Below the pieces are notes generated by a model. The model saw nothing but the letters and a program-made list of their open reading frames with translations. It ran no database searches and was not told where the DNA came from. Shown piece after piece: positions 8,038 through 17,589 of a DNA stretch of 64,000 nt. Within the stretch, counting starts at the first letter, position 1; every line of letters starts with the position of its first letter. The stretch is taken from NCBI GenBank assembly GCA_017475485.1, contig JAFVFO010000038.1, positions 38,206 through 102,205 on the forward strand, written 5' to 3'. Origin of the DNA: Candidatus Gastranaerophilales bacterium (lineage in GTDB: Bacteria; Cyanobacteriota; Vampirovibrionia; Gastranaerophilales; Gastranaerophilaceae). The position numbers and the translations under genes were made by a program.

Positions 8038-9072
8038 TTAAAACTGCTTTAAAAATCTTTCATCATTATTAAAAAACAATCTGATATCATCAATTGCATA
8101 TTTCAGCATGGCAAGTCTTTCAACCCCCATACCAAAGGCAAAGCCTGAATACACACTTGAATCTATACCTACAGCCTCTAATACATTAGGATCAACCATG
8201 CCTGCTCCTAAAATTTCAAGCCAGCCGGTTCCCGAACAAACACTGCAACCCTTGCCCTGACACATTATACATTGAACATCAATTTCAACAGAAGGTTCAG
8301 TAAAGGGGAAAAAACTGCTTCTGTATCTTGTGGGTCGGGCCTGGCCAAAGTACAGCCTTATAAATTCATTCAAAACACCTTTTAATTGCGCCATTGTAAC
8401 ATTTTTATCCACATAAAGTCCTTCAATTTGGTGGAAAAGATTGTTTTTTCTGGCGCTAACATTTTCGTTTCTATATACTCTGCCCGGAGAAATGATTTTT
8501 ATGGGAGGTTTAGTATTCATCATTGTTCTTGCTTGGGCATTTGAAGTTTGGCTTCTTAAAACAACATTTTCTAAATTATCACAATAAAAAGTATCCTGAA
8601 CATCTCTTGCGGGGTGTTCTTTAGGAACATTTAAAAGGTCAAAATTATATTTTTCAAGCTCAACTTCAGGAGAATTTTTTGGTTTAGCCAAAGAAAAACC
8701 AAGGTTTTGAAAAATTTCGGTTATTTCATTGACAGTTTGAGTTAAAGGATGTACATGCCCCATAGGAATATAATTACCATTCAGGGTAATATCTATTTTT
8801 TCTTTTAAAAGTTTTTCTTTTAATTCTTTTTTATAAAAAATATCATTTTTTTCATTTATAAGATTTTCAAGCTCATTCCAAACTTTATTAATCAATGCAC
8901 CTATGACAGGTTTTTGTTCGGGTGCTAAATCTTTCATGCCTTTTTTTAAATTGTTAAATTCCGAATTTCTTGATAAATATTTATTCTTAACAGCTTCAAG
9001 GCTTTTTAAGTCATTAGCATTTTCTAATTCCGTTAAGGCTTCTTTTTTAATTTCTTGAATTTTATTTTCCAT
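8038..9072 (-). CDS. pheS: phenylalanine-tRNA ligase alpha subunit
   Basis: This is the catalytic subunit of the alpha2beta2 synthetase that charges tRNA-Phe. It has an N-terminal coiled-coil arm (residues about 1-85) and the class II core: HPLTQTVNEITEIF (motif-1 region), RVYRNENVSARKNNLFHQIEGL (motif-2 region near 215-235) and FAFGMGVERLAMLKY (motif 3 near 315-330). A CIMCQGKGCSVC cluster near residues 270-281 could bind zinc, a variation known in some PheS. The length of 344 residues is normal. pheT is not adjacent. The ATG is preceded by AAGGAGAA. Confidence 0.96.
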   Translation of the reverse strand: MENKIQEIKKEALTELENANDLKSLEAVKNKYLSRNSEFNNLKKGMKDLAPEQKPVIGALINKVWNELENLINEKNDIFYKKELKEKLLKEKIDITLNGNYIPMGHVHPLTQTVNEITEIFQNLGFSLAKPKNSPEVELEKYNFDLLNVPKEHPARDVQDTFYCDNLENVVLRSQTSNAQARTMMNTKPPIKIISPGRVYRNENVSARKNNLFHQIEGLYVDKNVTMAQLKGVLNEFIRLYFGQARPTRYRSSFFPFTEPSVEIDVQCIMCQGKGCSVCSGTGWLEILGAGMVDPNVLEAVGIDSSVYSGFAFGMGVERLAMLKYAIDDIRLFFNNDERFLKQF

Positions 9073-9122
9073 AAGTTATTCTCCTTTAATCATAATAGCC
9101 TAAACATGAATTTTATACTATA

Positions 9123-10637
9123 ATGTTTGCCATGGATTTTATTTTTTATATTGCAATAGCTTGTTTTATAATGCTTTTCGGCACTCTTGACAATAACATT
9201 GACTTTGATTTTTTTGCACGTCTTGTTGTCGGAAAAAGCTATTTTCAAACGGGAAATCTGTTTAATTACGATTTTCAATCTTACGGAACAACCCATCAGT
9301 TCATTGATCATGAATGGGGTTCGAGTTTAATATTTTACTTAGTTCAAAATTATTTAGGTGATAAGGGCTTATTTTTTTTAAAAAGCGCAATAATATTTTT
9401 AACAATATTTTTAATTACAAAAATAATAAGGCTTGAAAAAAAAGATATCAAATTACATTTTTTATTTTTCTTTTTTATTTTGCAAACAATATCATACAGT
9501 ATATTTTCAACTATAAGATGTCAAAGTTTTTCATTTTTATTTTTTGTTTTATATCTTTATATTTTAAAAAAGGCCAAAACCGACTATAGAATACTTTGGA
9601 CCTTGCCTGTTTTAAATATAATTTGGGCAAATATGCACGGCGGGTTTGTAATGGGGCTGATTTTAATTTTGCTGTTTGCATTTGGCGAATTGTTAAATAA
9701 AAAACCCTCAAGGCCTTATTTTATCACTTTTTTCATTTCCTGCTTTACAACTTTAATTAATCCTTACGGCTTCAAATATATTTATTTTATATTTAATGCC
9801 TTAAGTTTAAACAGAATACATATAACAGAGTGGCAAAGTGCATTTTTTTCACCGATTTTTGAATTTTCATTTTTAAAATTTAAAATATTTTTTATTCTTG
9901 CTTTAACTATTTTCATTTGTTCTGTTTTAAAAAATATACAACTTCAAGGGATTAAGGAATTTTATAAAAATATAGATAAAACAAAATATCTAATACTTAT
10001 TTTTACAATTATAATTGCACTTAAGTCTTCGCGCTTCCATGTATTTTTTGCATATATGACCTTGAGCTTATGTTATTGCGATTTTTATAATATTTTTAAT
10101 AAAAAACTTCCCAAAAAAACAGACAATATAAAAGAAATTCTTATAGCAATATTGATTTTCATTTCAACAATTTCACACATTTATGATTACAAATTTGTTA
10201 ATACAATTAATTCCAAAGAATATCCGATATATTGTATTGAATTTTTAAAAATAAATAATTTGAAAGGTAACCTGCTTGTAAATTTCCATTTTGGAAGCTA
10301 TGCAAGCTACAAGCTCTATCCGAATATTTTTATATACATGGATGGCAGATATGAAGAAGTGTATGATGTTAAATTAATAGATAAAATGGGAGAATTTTTC
10401 TTAGCAAAAAATGATGATTTAATTAAAAAATATCATACCGATTTTATAATAATAGATAAGTTTTACCCTTTATATAAAAAGTTAAAAACATCTTCTGATT
10501 GGTTTTTAGGCTATGAAAGCGAGAAGTTTGCACTATTTTTGGACAAAAAATTTCAAAACAAAAACTATATTAATCCAAGATTGGATAAGAATTATTACAA
10601 TAATGAAAAATTTAAAACAGAAATTAACTGGCGATAA
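9123..10637 (+). CDS. polytopic membrane protein, probable GT-C-type glycosyltransferase
   Basis: The 504-residue product has roughly ten hydrophobic segments in its first 350 residues and a soluble C-terminal part of about 150. The first periplasmic loop contains DNNIDFDFFARLVVGKSYF and then FIDHEWGSSLIFYL. This layout, acidic residues after the first helix followed by an HEW-type segment, is typical of large uncharacterised GT-C membrane proteins that use polyprenyl-linked sugars. No specific donor or acceptor can be named. Two possible starts (9123 and 9132) lie close together and neither has a clear ribosome-binding site. The codon use is very AT-rich and the protein is rich in Phe, Ile and Lys. 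Confidence 0.6.
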   Translation: MFAMDFIFYIAIACFIMLFGTLDNNIDFDFFARLVVGKSYFQTGNLFNYDFQSYGTTHQFIDHEWGSSLIFYLVQNYLGDKGLFFLKSAIIFLTIFLITKIIRLEKKDIKLHFLFFFFILQTISYSIFSTIRCQSFSFLFFVLYLYILKKAKTDYRILWTLPVLNIIWANMHGGFVMGLILILLFAFGELLNKKPSRPYFITFFISCFTTLINPYGFKYIYFIFNALSLNRIHITEWQSAFFSPIFEFSFLKFKIFFILALTIFICSVLKNIQLQGIKEFYKNIDKTKYLILIFTIIIALKSSRFHVFFAYMTLSLCYCDFYNIFNKKLPKKTDNIKEILIAILIFISTISHIYDYKFVNTINSKEYPIYCIEFLKINNLKGNLLVNFHFGSYASYKLYPNIFIYMDGRYEEVYDVKLIDKMGEFFLAKNDDLIKKYHTDFIIIDKFYPLYKKLKTSSDWFLGYESEKFALFLDKKFQNKNYINPRLDKNYYNNEKFKTEINWR

Positions 10638-10653
10638 TTTTTTATCGTATAAT
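10624..10653 (+). promoter_or_regulatory. possible promoter of the AsmA-like gene
   Basis: A perfect -10 hexamer TATAAT lies at 10648-10653, with TTAACT at 10624-10629 18 bp upstream as a partial -35. The AsmA-like ATG is 28 bp further on. The -35 overlaps the end of the preceding membrane protein gene, so the two genes may have separate transcription starts. Confidence 0.4.
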
Positions 10654-10681
10654 ATATAAGGATAAGAGTTGGGGAAATAAA

Positions 10682-13600
10682 ATGAAAAATTTTTTTAAAA
10701 TAACAGGAATTATGCTTGGTTCAATCTTAGTATTATTGTATCTTGCCTTTTTAATAGTTCCCTATTTTATAAATCTTGATAATTTTAAAGCAGATATTCA
10801 ACAAGTTGTAAAAAATTCTACAAAATTAAACCTTGAATATTCTAAATTAAAGTTATATTCAACACCTCTTTTATCCTTTGGTGCAATTATAGAAGATTTA
10901 GATATTACGCTTGATGACAATTCAACACTTTTTAAAACACCAAGAATTAAAGCAGGGCTTGCGCTTCCTTCTTTATTTGCATTAACCGTAAAAACTTCAA
11001 AATGTTATATTGATAATCCTCAAATTAATTTAGAAGTCGAAAACGGCAGACAATATAAAGTTGTAAAAATAATAGAAGACATTATAAATGAAGCAAATGC
11101 ACAAAAAGCGAGCATGCCTGAACCCGCACAACAACTACCGCCATTAGCGCAAAAAATTGTTGACAATATTAAAATTAAAGTTCCTTCAATTAAAATTACA
11201 AATTATAATATTTTAACAACAGACCCCAAAATCAACCACAGTCTAACTTTGAAGGGTGATGAATTAGTACTTGGCTACAACAGTTCATCAAATACACTCA
11301 GATTAAAAACGATAGCACAATTATTATCTGACGATAATCAAAATATTTTAGCAGATATTAAAGTTTCAACCGTTCTTCCGAAACCTGAAGCATCTGAAGA
11401 AGAAGCAGACCCTGATGAAAGAATACAAATTCCTTTTATTAATTTAATAGAAATTTATCAAACTTATGACCTCAAAACAAATATTGTTTCAAGGTTAAAA
11501 ATAAGGAAAGCAAACGACCTTGGATATTTTGCGTACGGATTTTTAAATGTTGACAATCTTAATTTAAAATTAGGAAATATAAGACTGCCCGACAGCTTCT
11601 TACATGCGAAATTCCACGGCAAACAAATAGATTATATTTCTGACATTTATGCTAAAAGTGATGAAAAAATAAACCTTGAAGGTACATTCAAATTCGATAA
11701 ACACCCCAGAATGAAAGCAAATATCGTAAGTAACGAAATACATTTTGCAAATTTATTGGATTTGTCAAAAGCACTGCTGGACAGCTTAAATATAAAAAAT
11801 AACCTTGCGCAAATTCAGGCAAACGGATACCTGCTTGCAAATGCACAATTAAAAACCAACTTTAAAAAATTGAAATCGAATGGCTCAATTTTAATTAAAG
11901 AAGGCTCTTTTGTTAATCCTTTGTATAATATAGGAATCAAAGATATTGCCTTAAACGCGGTATTTGATAATGACGCATTAAATATTAAAAATTCAAAAGC
12001 TACAATTAACGGTTCGCAATTAAATGTTGAAGGATATATTGACAATCAATCAAATACCGATATCAAAATAGATGTCGATAATTTATCCTTGCCTGCACTA
12101 TATAATTCTTTTGCGCCAAAAGAACTTAAAAAGCAATACAATTTGTCAAGTGCTAATTTATCGGCACACATTGATATCGAAGGAAAACTAGACGAGTTAA
12201 ATACTAAAATAAAAACAAAATTAAGCAATTTGGCACTAAATGACACCAAAAAAACAATGTATGTTTTAAATAAAGAAGCAAATATCAACCTGAGTGCTAA
12301 TGCGCAAAATATTGAAGGCAGTGTTAATAATTCTAATTTCCAATTTAACATGCCCCAAATTAAAACAAAAACCCGCATAGATAGCTTATCTTTAAAAATA
12401 GATAACCAAAATGTTACAATTAATCCTTTTGATTTTATATATAACAACACTTCAAAAATCAATATCAAAGGCATAATTTCAGATTATCAAAAAAATCCAA
12501 ATCTTGATATATTCTTAAAAGGCGACATAAAAACATCAGATATCGCAACAACTCTTGGTAAAGAAGTTGCTTATTATGTGCCTTCAAAGGGGATTATTCC
12601 TTTTAAGGCAACACTTAAGGGGGATGATAAAAAGCAAGAAATCTTAGCTCAGATATATGCTGATTCCGCTAATTACATTTCACCGGTCATTTTAAATGAA
12701 TTGGCAAATCTGCCGAGTTTAATTCAGGCAGATATTAAAATTAAAGGTGACAAAATAAGAATTAAAAATTCAGGTCTTTATAGAAAACAATCCTCGGGTT
12801 TTTCTGATGATTTGGCGCAAAACATGCAGAACGCTAAGCAAATTGCAGATTTTACAACTATTATTGACGGAAATCATATCAACCTTTTAAGACTTTCCAT
12901 TCCGCATGAATTGCAGGGGAAAATTGCAATATTTAAAAAGTCCGACTTTAAAACAAAAGGTAAAATCACGCTAAACGGCAATATGAATGACTTATCATAC
13001 GGCGGTGACTTAAAAATAACAGGGTTAAATATTCCTGAATTGCTTTTAAAAGTAAAAAACATTGACCTTGATATGATTTCACAAGGCTTTAATTTGAAAT
13101 TAGATGAAATTGATATCAATACTTCAAAAATAAATGCTTCCCTGAAAGGCGATCTTCGTCCTTCAAAGGTCTTTGTAGTATCCGATATTAATGTTAATTC
13201 AAACCATATTGATGTTGATAAGGCAATGGTTTCAATGGATAAAGCAATGAAATACATGCCCCCCGCTTCATCATCCAATGCTTCGGGGAATGCTGATATA
13301 CCTTTATATGCAACAGGTAAAATTGATATTAAAAAATTAACTACAGGTGCAATAAATATCGAAAATATAAAAAGTAATCTTGCGATAATTAAAAATGAAT
13401 TGATTTTAAATAAATTAAGCACTAAAGCGTTTAAAGGAGATGTTTCAGGCGATATAAAAATGCACTTAATTTCAAGTCTTTTAACAATTAAATTAAAAGG
13501 CAAAGGAATTGACGCTGATAATATGCTTGTATCTGCAGCTAATATGAAGGATACCTTATCAGGTACGGCGGAATTTAAAACAGATATTACCCTTAAAGGT

Positions 13601-14668
13601 GCAACTTATGAAGAACAAGTGAAATCCTTAAAAGGCAATGTTTGGTTTAAAATGAAAAATGGTGTATATGGCCCGTTTTCAAAACTTGAAAATTTCTTCT
13701 TAGCTGAGAATATAAGAGAAAATCCTGTGTTTAAAAATACTATAGGAGTTATTTTAACACCTTTAACCACAATAGACAGTTCTCATTATGAAACATTAGC
13801 GGGAAATCTTAACTTTAATAACGGGATTGTTGAAATGAAGCCTATTACAAGTCAGGGCGATATTTTATGCGTTTTAATTAAAGGAAATATGGATTTATTG
13901 AAAAATACAATTGACGCAACCGTTAGGGTTCGTTTAGCTTCTGTTGTATCAGATTTATTAGGGCCTTTAGCTATGGCAAACCCTGTAAATTTAATCAAGA
14001 ATACCCCCGGATTAAATATAGTAACGGCAAAATTATTCTCCGTATTTTCTGCTGTCGTAACAGAAGAAGAATACAAGCAAATTCCTGATTTTTCTTCAAG
14101 TCATTCCGATAGCAACGCAACCAAGTTCCAAATTCTTTTAAAAGGAGATGTCGCAAAACCTTTAAAATTAGTTAAATCCTTCAAATGGCTTGCGCTGCAA
14201 AAAGATATGGATAAGGCTAAAGAATTCAGTGACAGCTTTATTAAAGAACAGGAAGAAATGGCAAAACAAGCACTTATAAATAAACTCCAGCAAGAATATG
14301 AAGCAGATAACAAAATAAAAGTCGGAGTTGAAAAAGTTTTAAAAATGGATACTACAGCTCCTAAAGTAAAAGAATTAATCTTAGAAGAAGTGCTAAAAAC
14401 AAAAACTCAGGAAGAAAAACAACAACTAAAAGAAGAAGCCAAAAAGGAAATTACTGATATGGCAGAAAAAAAAGTGCAAGAAGTTATAGATAATAAAGCT
14501 CAGGAATTACAAAAGAAATTACAAGATAAAATCCAAACAAAATTACAAGACACTCTGCAAGAAAAACTGCAAAATAAAATAAACATCAAAGATACAGCTC
14601 CCTCGGGCACTACCGTGGCAGAACCCGTTAATGCAGGTGATGAGGAAGGAGGATTTAAGGAAGGTTAA
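10682..14668 (+). CDS. very large AsmA-like inner-membrane-anchored protein
   Basis: At 1328 residues this is the longest gene in the window. A single N-terminal membrane anchor (residues about 7-29) is followed by the AsmA start FINLDNFKADIQQVVKNST and a long series of beta-strand-rich repeats through to about 1100. The AsmA/TamB/YhdP family is thought to form grooved bridges moving phospholipids between inner and outer membranes, which implies a diderm envelope. The last 130 residues are a highly charged helical tail with recurring KLQDKIQ / KLQDTLQ / KLQEKLQ units predicting a coiled coil, then a glycine- and glutamate-rich end. Its TAA overlaps the convergent metalloprotease stop as TTAA. 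Confidence 0.8.
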   Translation: MKNFFKITGIMLGSILVLLYLAFLIVPYFINLDNFKADIQQVVKNSTKLNLEYSKLKLYSTPLLSFGAIIEDLDITLDDNSTLFKTPRIKAGLALPSLFALTVKTSKCYIDNPQINLEVENGRQYKVVKIIEDIINEANAQKASMPEPAQQLPPLAQKIVDNIKIKVPSIKITNYNILTTDPKINHSLTLKGDELVLGYNSSSNTLRLKTIAQLLSDDNQNILADIKVSTVLPKPEASEEEADPDERIQIPFINLIEIYQTYDLKTNIVSRLKIRKANDLGYFAYGFLNVDNLNLKLGNIRLPDSFLHAKFHGKQIDYISDIYAKSDEKINLEGTFKFDKHPRMKANIVSNEIHFANLLDLSKALLDSLNIKNNLAQIQANGYLLANAQLKTNFKKLKSNGSILIKEGSFVNPLYNIGIKDIALNAVFDNDALNIKNSKATINGSQLNVEGYIDNQSNTDIKIDVDNLSLPALYNSFAPKELKKQYNLSSANLSAHIDIEGKLDELNTKIKTKLSNLALNDTKKTMYVLNKEANINLSANAQNIEGSVNNSNFQFNMPQIKTKTRIDSLSLKIDNQNVTINPFDFIYNNTSKINIKGIISDYQKNPNLDIFLKGDIKTSDIATTLGKEVAYYVPSKGIIPFKATLKGDDKKQEILAQIYADSANYISPVILNELANLPSLIQADIKIKGDKIRIKNSGLYRKQSSGFSDDLAQNMQNAKQIADFTTIIDGNHINLLRLSIPHELQGKIAIFKKSDFKTKGKITLNGNMNDLSYGGDLKITGLNIPELLLKVKNIDLDMISQGFNLKLDEIDINTSKINASLKGDLRPSKVFVVSDINVNSNHIDVDKAMVSMDKAMKYMPPASSSNASGNADIPLYATGKIDIKKLTTGAINIENIKSNLAIIKNELILNKLSTKAFKGDVSGDIKMHLISSLLTIKLKGKGIDADNMLVSAANMKDTLSGTAEFKTDITLKGATYEEQVKSLKGNVWFKMKNGVYGPFSKLENFFLAENIRENPVFKNTIGVILTPLTTIDSSHYETLAGNLNFNNGIVEMKPITSQGDILCVLIKGNMDLLKNTIDATVRVRLASVVSDLLGPLAMANPVNLIKNTPGLNIVTAKLFSVFSAVVTEEEYKQIPDFSSSHSDSNATKFQILLKGDVAKPLKLVKSFKWLALQKDMDKAKEFSDSFIKEQEEMAKQALINKLQQEYEADNKIKVGVEKVLKMDTTAPKVKELILEEVLKTKTQEEKQQLKEEAKKEITDMAEKKVQEVIDNKAQELQKKLQDKIQTKLQDTLQEKLQNKINIKDTAPSGTTVAEPVNAGDEEGGFKEG

Positions 14669-15195
14669 AAGGATTGTTTTCTTTTTAGCTTTCTTCTTAA
14701 TTCTTTATAATTCGGGCAATATTTTTCAAGCTCTGACCAAAAATCCTTAGAATGGTTTTTAATGCGTGTATGAACTAATTCATGCAAAATTACATAATCA
14801 ATTACATCAAAATCATAATTCATTAAATTAATATTCAAATTAATATTATTAACATAAGAACAGCTGCCAAAGCGCGTTTTTTGGTTTCTTAGCGCAATGC
14901 GCCCGATTTGAAAATTATATTTTTCAGCCAAAAATCTGGTGCGCTCAGGCAAATATTTTTTAGCCCTCTTTCTTAACAGTTTCAATTCTTCATCGGATAA
15001 TTTCGGGCCGTTAAGTTTAAAAGATTTTATTTTTTCAAAATTGGAAATTAAAAAATTGCGAGCCGTTTTATAAGGACACAAAACAGGCATAGTCACAAGC
15101 AAAGATTTATCATCTTTAAGTGTTATTTTAATTGATTTTGAAAAAATATGCTTTTTGTAATTTATTTGATATTCTTCTATTGTTTCAGTTTTCAT
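14665..15195 (-). CDS. DUF45 (YgjP-like) zinc metallopeptidase
   Basis: The 176-residue protein has the gluzincin-type motif HELVH near residue 138, followed by KNHSKDFWSELEKYCPNYKELRRKLK, the C-terminal signature of the YgjP/DUF45 family. The preceding RNQKTRFGSCSYVNNINLNINLM segment is also characteristic. The family is widespread in bacteria and its substrates are largely unknown. Its start overlaps the end of the R3H ATPase gene by 11 bp, so it is probably the last gene of that operon. Confidence 0.85.
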   Translation of the reverse strand: MKTETIEEYQINYKKHIFSKSIKITLKDDKSLLVTMPVLCPYKTARNFLISNFEKIKSFKLNGPKLSDEELKLLRKRAKKYLPERTRFLAEKYNFQIGRIALRNQKTRFGSCSYVNNINLNINLMNYDFDVIDYVILHELVHTRIKNHSKDFWSELEKYCPNYKELRRKLKRKQSF

Positions 15196-16786
15196 CTTTG
15201 TATATTTTAAGGTGGCGCAATTCGCCTTCTCCTACACTAATCGACTTATACCCATGGGCTTCAACAAGTTCATGCTGCAGTTTCCTTGTTTGTTTATCCT
15301 GCGGTTCAAGCTCAATTATTTCTGCACCCTCTGCCAGTTTTGCAATCGCCGCATTTGTTTCGTCAAGCGCTAATTCCGTAGAATCTTTATAATTTTTATA
15401 GCTATATACTTCTTGATTTTCCTGCGTTAAATTAAGCGCTTCTTTTAAAACTCTTTGAATTTGGCTCATGGAGTTTGTTCTTACAAAAAATACCGGCAAA
15501 TGATACTCATTTGCAGTTGCCAATATTTTATTTCCGCTGCGCGCAAAATTTTTATGAGCAATAACAAAATCGGCTTCTTCAACATTTCTTACAACCGTAG
15601 CGTCAATATCAAGTCTTTCTATAATTTTATCGACTATTGAGCGTGAAACCGCATAAATATATATTTTTTTATGCTTTTTGTTATCTTTTATATACTGCTG
15701 TCTGTTAAAACCAAAACTTAAGGGAGATTTAACATCTTGGGTTTTTTTATCAAGCTCTTGCACCTTTTTAATTATATCGACTTCCGAGTTTTTATTTTTT
15801 TCTTTATAATTGCCGTCAACTTTTCTGATTTCAGGTTGAATCGGCCAGCCCCTTAAAATATAATCAACAGCGGTAGCGGAATCTTTATAAATAGATAAAG
15901 TGTTTCTGTCTATAATTTCAATTACAATATCAAAAGTAGGCTGTTTTTGACGTTCTAAAACCGTTTTTTGACAGCCCCTATGCTTTGCTTCATCGTCACC
16001 TAATGTAACCGTATCGACTCCGCCGATTAAATCAGATAATGTCGGGTTTTTAATCAGGTTATCTAAAGTATTACCATGGGCGGTTGCAATTAGCATTACA
16101 CCGCGCTCAGCTATTGTTCTTGCGGCTTGTGCTTCGAGTTCCGTTCCTATTTCATCAACTACAATAACTTCAGGCGTATGGTTTTCAACGGCTTCAATCA
16201 TGATATCTTTTTGAAATTCAGGTTGAGAAACTTGCATTCTTCTGGCTTTTCCGATTGCAGGATGAGCAACATCACCATCCCCTGCTATTTCATTTGAAGT
16301 ATCAACCACAACAACACGCTTGCCTAATTCATCAGCCATAAGCCTTGTTATTTCTCTTAATTTTGTAGTTTTGCCAACACCCGGGCGTCCTAAAAACAGA
16401 ATTGATTTATTTTGTATAACAAAATCTTTTATACATTCAATAGTTCCGGTAATAACCCTGCCTATTCTACAAGTCAGCCCTACAATTTTCCCTTGGCGAT
16501 TTCTTATTGCAGAAATTCTATGCAGAGTTCCTGCAATACCGGAACGATTGTCGGATGTAAATTCAGGCAATTGACGTGTGATAAAATCCAAATCTTCACG
16601 ATTAATTGTATCGTTGCCCAAAGACAAAATATTTCCGTTTCCAAGACGGATTTCAGGAATTCTTCCTATATCCAATACGATTTCTATTGCGTCATCCAAA
16701 AGCCCTGTTTGAATATTCCTTTTGATTTTAGGGGGTAATATTTCTACAAGTTTTTCAATATCCGTTTGAAATTGTACTTCGTTCAT
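15185..16786 (-). CDS. SpoIIIAA-like AAA ATPase with C-terminal R3H domain
   Basis: This 533-residue protein has a RecA/AAA-type ATPase core with Walker A GRPGVGKTTKLREI near residue 132 and Walker B VIVVDEIGTELEAQAA near 210. It ends in a single-stranded nucleic-acid-binding R3H domain (RKLQHELVEAHGYKS, residues about 500-515). In cyanobacteria and plastids the equivalent (ycf45-type) is conserved, whereas in Firmicutes the related ATPase is SpoIIIAA. The molecular function is not established. The combination is one of the best lineage markers in this window. The C-terminal half also has a region (about 360-460) resembling a small alpha/beta domain. Confidence 0.88.
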   Translation of the reverse strand: MNEVQFQTDIEKLVEILPPKIKRNIQTGLLDDAIEIVLDIGRIPEIRLGNGNILSLGNDTINREDLDFITRQLPEFTSDNRSGIAGTLHRISAIRNRQGKIVGLTCRIGRVITGTIECIKDFVIQNKSILFLGRPGVGKTTKLREITRLMADELGKRVVVVDTSNEIAGDGDVAHPAIGKARRMQVSQPEFQKDIMIEAVENHTPEVIVVDEIGTELEAQAARTIAERGVMLIATAHGNTLDNLIKNPTLSDLIGGVDTVTLGDDEAKHRGCQKTVLERQKQPTFDIVIEIIDRNTLSIYKDSATAVDYILRGWPIQPEIRKVDGNYKEKNKNSEVDIIKKVQELDKKTQDVKSPLSFGFNRQQYIKDNKKHKKIYIYAVSRSIVDKIIERLDIDATVVRNVEEADFVIAHKNFARSGNKILATANEYHLPVFFVRTNSMSQIQRVLKEALNLTQENQEVYSYKNYKDSTELALDETNAAIAKLAEGAEIIELEPQDKQTRKLQHELVEAHGYKSISVGEGELRHLKIYKDEN

Positions 16787-16839
16787 ATTTTAATCCACTT
16801 ATGCCTATCTACTATTATAATTCCCAATATAGCGGTTCA

Positions 16840-17142
16840 TCAATCATTTTCATTATACATAACTAAATCGTTTTCTATTAGTTTGTAAAATTTTTCATCA
16901 ATCGAATAAAAATCAACAAAATTAACAATGTATGGCAGCATACTTTTATCAAAAACTTCCTTTAATTCTTCAAGTGTATTAAGCGGGATTGCGCTATCGC
17001 CTTTAATTAAAATATCTAAATCAGATGTTTTAGAAAAATTACCCTTTATTCTTGAACCATAAAAATAGAAGTTGTAATTATTATAGTTATCTAATATATT
17101 TTTTATAATTTTTAGTTCTTTATCATTAATTCCTTTAATCAT
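16840..17142 (-). CDS. MNT-type minimal nucleotidyltransferase (antitoxin-like)
   Basis: The 100-residue product is a minimal polymerase-beta-fold nucleotidyltransferase. GSR at residues 29-31 and the metal-binding S-D-L-D at 40-43 form the core motif, and D77 (NFVDFY) fits as the third carboxylate, so the catalytic triad is complete. It overlaps the upstream HEPN-like gene by 8 bp. Such MNT/HEPN pairs are known as toxin-antitoxin modules in which the MNT enzyme can AMPylate and silence the HEPN partner. Whether this pair works that way is inference. Confidence 0.88.
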   Translation of the reverse strand: MIKGINDKELKIIKNILDNYNNYNFYFYGSRIKGNFSKTSDLDILIKGDSAIPLNTLEELKEVFDKSMLPYIVNFVDFYSIDEKFYKLIENDLVMYNEND

Positions 17143-17554
17143 TTTTTATAACTTTGTTTAGTTTGTCATATAAATACTGAGAGTCTGCTATTAAATCTTC
17201 AATTGAATTTAAAATAATTTTTGCCTTATTTTGATTATATTCATGACTTGTATCATTTATCTTATTATAATAATCTCTCCATTTTTCCCATGATGAAATA
17301 AATTCATAGCCTTCCATTAATCTGAAAATATTGTTCATGGTTAATTCTTTATCAATTTTACCATATTGAAGTTTTAAAAATCTTTTCATTATTTTCCAAG
17401 AAATTTCAACAGTGTATTCAAATCTTTTAATACATGCATCTTCAACATATTCTTGAAATTTTGAATCAGTAACTTCTTTTAAATCTTGATAACATTTTTT
17501 TAAAGATTCAATACAGCTTAATAATCGAGATATATCTAATTCTGTATTATTCAT
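17135..17554 (-). CDS. HEPN-like protein, HI0074 (nucleotidyltransferase substrate-binding) family
   Basis: This 139-residue all-helical protein is the partner of the MNT nucleotidyltransferase that overlaps it. Family features are CIKRFEYTVEISWKIMKRFL (residues about 41-60) and SWEKWRDYYNKINDTSHEYN (88-107). In related proteins the second segment carries an R-N-x-T-S-H-x-Y motif, the arginine and histidine of the HEPN RNase active site. Here the arginine position is isoleucine (I99) while N100 and H104 remain. That may mean a non-nucleolytic binding subunit. The pair is inserted between fliI and the R3H ATPase gene on the same strand. Confidence 0.85.
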   Translation of the reverse strand: MNNTELDISRLLSCIESLKKCYQDLKEVTDSKFQEYVEDACIKRFEYTVEISWKIMKRFLKLQYGKIDKELTMNNIFRLMEGYEFISSWEKWRDYYNKINDTSHEYNQNKAKIILNSIEDLIADSQYLYDKLNKVIKND

Positions 17555-17589
17555 AATTTTGCTTCCGTATAACCACTATAACATAGATT

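Noticed and set aside
12874-13503. A 209-codon minus-strand frame inside the AsmA-like gene, and similar frames at 12046-12474 and 13852-14313.
   Set aside because: They are antisense shadows of an AT-rich coding strand; the plus-strand frame is continuous with membrane anchor and family pattern.
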